A stretch of DNA of 6,206 nt from Bifidobacteriaceae bacterium (GTDB taxonomy: Bacteria; Actinomycetota; Actinomycetes; Actinomycetales; WQXJ01), in contig JAITJY010000404.1 in the NCBI GenBank assembly GCA_031278675.1, positions 1-6,206 on the forward strand, in the 5' to 3' direction. The stretch's first letter is position 1. The number at the start of each line of letters is the position of its first letter. Below, one piece after another: positions 4,416 through 6,206 of this stretch. A program made the translations under genes and the position numbers. The notes under the pieces are model-generated. The model saw nothing but the letters and a program-made list of their open reading frames with translations. It was not told the DNA's origin and did no database searches.

Positions 4416-6206
4416 TCATTGGAACCCGCTGAACATGGCGGGGTCGTTTCTCGAAAGCTGTACGAGGCGCCGCTCAAGGGTGCGCCGTTGGCCCCGCTCT
4501 AGCGCAACCTTGACCAGGCTGACCCCAATTGGGGGGTTGGCCAGCACATTTACTAGTTCCGCTAGGGTCTGCGGTTCTGCGAACGCCAGCCCGTAGGCGG
4601 CCGCCAGCGCCGCCCAATCTACTCCGGCCGGGGTCGCGAAAAACCGCTCGAATAATCCGGGCGGGGTGGCGTGAGCCACTTCGAGCCCCTCGAAGATGCC
4701 GCCGCCGCCGTCCGCCAGCACCACAATCTGCAGGTTAGGGCGCTGTTCGCAGGCGGGCGTGAGCAAGGCGCCCACGTCGTGGAGCAGGGCCAGATCACCC
4801 AGCAGCACCCGCGTCAATCCGCCCTGGGCGAGGTTTACGCCCGTGGCGAAACTGACCGTGCCGTCGATCCCGGCGACCCCGCGCAAGGCCGCGACTGCGG
4901 CCGGGGTGCGCTCCGCCTGGGGTGTGAGGCGTGCGGGATGTGTGAGGCGTGCGGGGGGTGTGGTGGGTGCGGGGGTTGTGAGGCATGCGGGCGGTGGGGC
5001 GCCTTGAGTCCGGGGGGGCTCTGCCAGGTCGAGGTCCCGGATAGCGCTGGAAGACCCAACCACGAGGCTGCTCGACTCGGCGCTGGGTGGCCCCCCAGGC
5101 AAGGCAGTGCTGCGCGGCGCCACAGGCCACTCGGCGCTGGGTGGCGCCTCTGCGGGCGCGGCGGCGCCGCTCGGGGGCGAGCCGGGCTCGCCCCCGGTTC
5201 CCTGACCGAACGCCGCAGCGGCCAGAGCCGCCGCTACCGCCGGGCCGGTGGGGTCGTCCAGTGCGGCTAGCACGCGCCCCACGGCCGGCCCGGCCGCCAG
5301 CCAGGCCTCCAGCCAGGCGAGTTCTTCTGGGTTCGGTCCGCCGCTTGCGGCCACGGTCGCGTGACTGGCCAACCGGCCGCGTCGGCCCAGATCAAACCAG
5401 GCGCCGCCGCTGTGTACCGTGATCAACTCGACACCCGCATCTTGGATCAGCCGTGTCACCGGCCGGCTCAGCACCGGCCTGCCGTAGGCCACGACCCGCT
5501 CCACCTGCCGGCCCAATAGTTCCACCACGATCCGGCCAGCCCGGACTGCGTTCGGGCCAAACCACGCACCGGATACCGGTTCGCTGACCAGGGGCCAGCC
5601 GCCTGCGGCGGCCAGTTCGGCCGCCTCCGGACCCGCACCAAAACCGGCCACCACCAGCGTCTTGGGACCGCGTTCCAAAATCACCGGCCACAGCTTCGAC
5701 CCGCCCTCCAGCGGTACCGCCGGCACCGGCCCGCGTTCCAGCGGCACCGCCTGCTCCGGCCCCGATCCACCATCCGCCGGCACCGGCCCGCGTTCCAGCG
5801 GCACCGCCTCCCACGGCCCACGCCCCGGCGCCGCCCCGACCGCCCCCGATCCACCATCCACCACCACCGGCCACAGCTTCGCGGGTCCTGGGGCGGGGAC
5901 TTCGCCCGAGCCCACGCCGGGCGCCGCACTGTCAGTCGCACCGCCAAGCGGGGCTTCGGCGGCCCAACCCTGGTCAGGGACCAGTGGCTCCCGGAATTGG
6001 ATGTTGATATGGGCGGGCCCGGCTACGCCGGAACGGCGGCCCCGCGCGGCGGCAGCCGCAGCGGACGCGGCGCGATGCGCCGCGTCCGGGGTGATCCCAG
6101 CCGGCAGTGTCGCTTCCCAGACCGGTGCAGCGCCAAACACCCGGCGTTGATCTGCGGTCTGATTCGCGCCCACGCCGTGCAGTTCCGCAGGCCGGTCGGC
6201 ACTGAT
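4416..6206 (-). CDS. menD: MenD, SEPHCHC synthase (5' end cut by window edge)
   Basis: Thiamine-diphosphate enzyme of menaquinone synthesis. It decarboxylates 2-oxoglutarate and adds the succinyl semialdehyde unit to isochorismate. The frame is open through the right edge, so the true start lies outside; 596 residues are visible and roughly 100 N-terminal residues, including the ThDP-activating Glu, are missing. Numbering from the first visible codon: ADRPAEL (3-9), GANQTADQ (13-20) and GPAHINIQFREPLVPD (63-78) end the first domain. The central domain starts near KTLVVAG (182) and includes GRPVLSRPVTRL (242-253). The ThDP domain has GSSSAIRD (384-391), RGVAGIDG (442-449), GDLALLHD (470-477) with the metal ligand Asp471, and ADGGGGIF (498-505) with the presumed ligand Asp499. 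Three low-complexity inserts (about 79-176, 334-378 and 396-439) would bring the full protein to about 700 residues, against 550-590 usual. They fall between domains or in loops, and all core motifs remain, so the enzyme is probably active. Other ThDP enzymes are excluded by the MenD-specific motifs. Confidence 0.96.
   Translation of the reverse strand: MSADRPAELHGVGANQTADQRRVFGAAPVWEATLPAGITPDAAHRAASAAAAAARGRRSGVAGPAHINIQFREPLVPDQGWAAEAPLGGATDSAAPGVGSGEVPAPGPAKLWPVVVDGGSGAVGAAPGRGPWEAVPLERGPVPADGGSGPEQAVPLERGPVPAVPLEGGSKLWPVILERGPKTLVVAGFGAGPEAAELAAAGGWPLVSEPVSGAWFGPNAVRAGRIVVELLGRQVERVVAYGRPVLSRPVTRLIQDAGVELITVHSGGAWFDLGRRGRLASHATVAASGGPNPEELAWLEAWLAAGPAVGRVLAALDDPTGPAVAAALAAAAFGQGTGGEPGSPPSGAAAPAEAPPSAEWPVAPRSTALPGGPPSAESSSLVVGSSSAIRDLDLAEPPRTQGAPPPACLTTPAPTTPPARLTHPARLTPQAERTPAAVAALRGVAGIDGTVSFATGVNLAQGGLTRVLLGDLALLHDVGALLTPACEQRPNLQIVVLADGGGGIFEGLEVAHATPPGLFERFFATPAGVDWAALAAAYGLAFAEPQTLAELVNVLANPPIGVSLVKVALERGQRRTLERRLVQLSRNDPAMFSGFQ
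4923..4994 (-). repeat. Four 18-bp tandem repeats in menD insert 3
   Basis: Units begin at 4923, 4941, 4959 and 4977. The first 15 bases are identical in units one and two, differ at one position in unit four and at three in unit three. The repeat is in phase with menD and encodes, in protein order, PPACLT, TPAPTT, PPARLT and HPARLT. It sits between GSSSAIRD and RGVAGIDG of the ThDP domain, where relatives have a short loop. Confidence 0.9.
5075..5145 (-). repeat. 17-bp direct repeat pair in menD insert 2
   Basis: ACTCGGCGCTGGGTGGC occurs at 5075-5091 and again at 5129-5145. The spacing of 54 bp is 18 codons, so both copies encode the same PPSAE-type peptide. They lie in a Pro/Ser/Ala-rich stretch between the central domain and the GSSSAIRD strand. 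Confidence 0.85.
5682..5881 (-). repeat. Nested in-phase direct repeats in menD insert 1
   Basis: Three sets of exact direct repeats interleave. A 34-bp pair lies at 5719-5752 and 5776-5809 (period 57 bp). A 17-bp pair lies at 5682-5698 and 5865-5881 (period 183 bp). A 15-bp pair lies at 5761-5775 and 5845-5859 (period 84 bp). All periods are multiples of three. The protein therefore repeats VPLERGPVPA, KLWPV and DGGSG in the linker between the first and central MenD domains. The linker runs into the genuine family strand ILERGPKTLVVAG, whose LERGP appears to be the source of the duplicated units. Confidence 0.9.

Noticed and set aside
4349..4477. 43-residue N-terminal extension of HtrA starting at 4477
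   Set aside because: It would overlap the menD 3' end by 62 bp and lacks a good ribosome binding site. The ATG at 4348 has AAGGA four bases upstream.
4671..5270. Plus-strand frame with a Cys-rich stretch (repeated CEACG/GCGGCGG-like residues) resembling a metal-binding protein
   Set aside because: It is the antisense reading of the 18-bp repeats in menD. The menD frame carries all family motifs through this region, and the plus frame has no matching family features.
5392..5874. Gly-rich minus-strand frame within menD in another phase
   Set aside because: It is a shadow of the repeat-rich menD linker. Its Gly/Ala/Arg content comes from the repeats read out of frame.
4923..5881. Repeat clusters considered as a CRISPR array
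   Set aside because: The units are short, contiguous or interleaved, lack unique spacers of constant length, and are in phase with a coding frame.

Overview
The window is GC-rich DNA with long, densely packed genes whose codons mostly end in G or C. It carries a two-enzyme menaquinone branch and a membrane-anchored trypsin-like PDZ protease with a very long low-complexity N-terminus. Together these point to a high-GC Gram-positive bacterium (Actinomycetota). That placement is inferred from composition and protein style. I cannot name a genus.

Layout from left to right: (1) Positions 1-180 hold a C-rich leader with tandem repeats and a possible structure that could cover the ribosome binding site. 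(2) Positions 181-1578 (+) encode an isochorismate synthase (menF type). (3) Positions 1579-1819 are a convergent intergenic gap with a 15-bp tandem repeat at the gene's stop codon and several GC-rich inverted repeats, but no clear U-tract terminator. (4) Positions 1820-4348 (-) encode an HtrA/DegP-family serine protease: about 460 residues of predicted cytoplasmic disorder, one membrane segment, then protease and PDZ domains outside the membrane. (5) From 4416 to the right edge (-) lies menD, whose 5' end is cut off by the window.

MenF converts chorismate to isochorismate. MenD condenses isochorismate with 2-oxoglutarate to give SEPHCHC, the first committed menaquinone intermediate. The two enzymes of consecutive steps therefore sit near each other but on opposite strands, with htrA between them. 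htrA follows menD by 67 bp on the same strand and could be cotranscribed with it. Nothing in the sequence shows a functional link between the protease and menaquinone synthesis.

The most unusual property is that all three proteins carry in-frame low-complexity Pro/Ala/Gly expansions, many visibly built from short in-phase DNA repeats: three inserts in MenD, a linker in MenF, and a 17-residue repeat in HtrA. I see no CRISPR array, insertion sequence, tRNA or rRNA, and no clear sign of a new multi-gene system.
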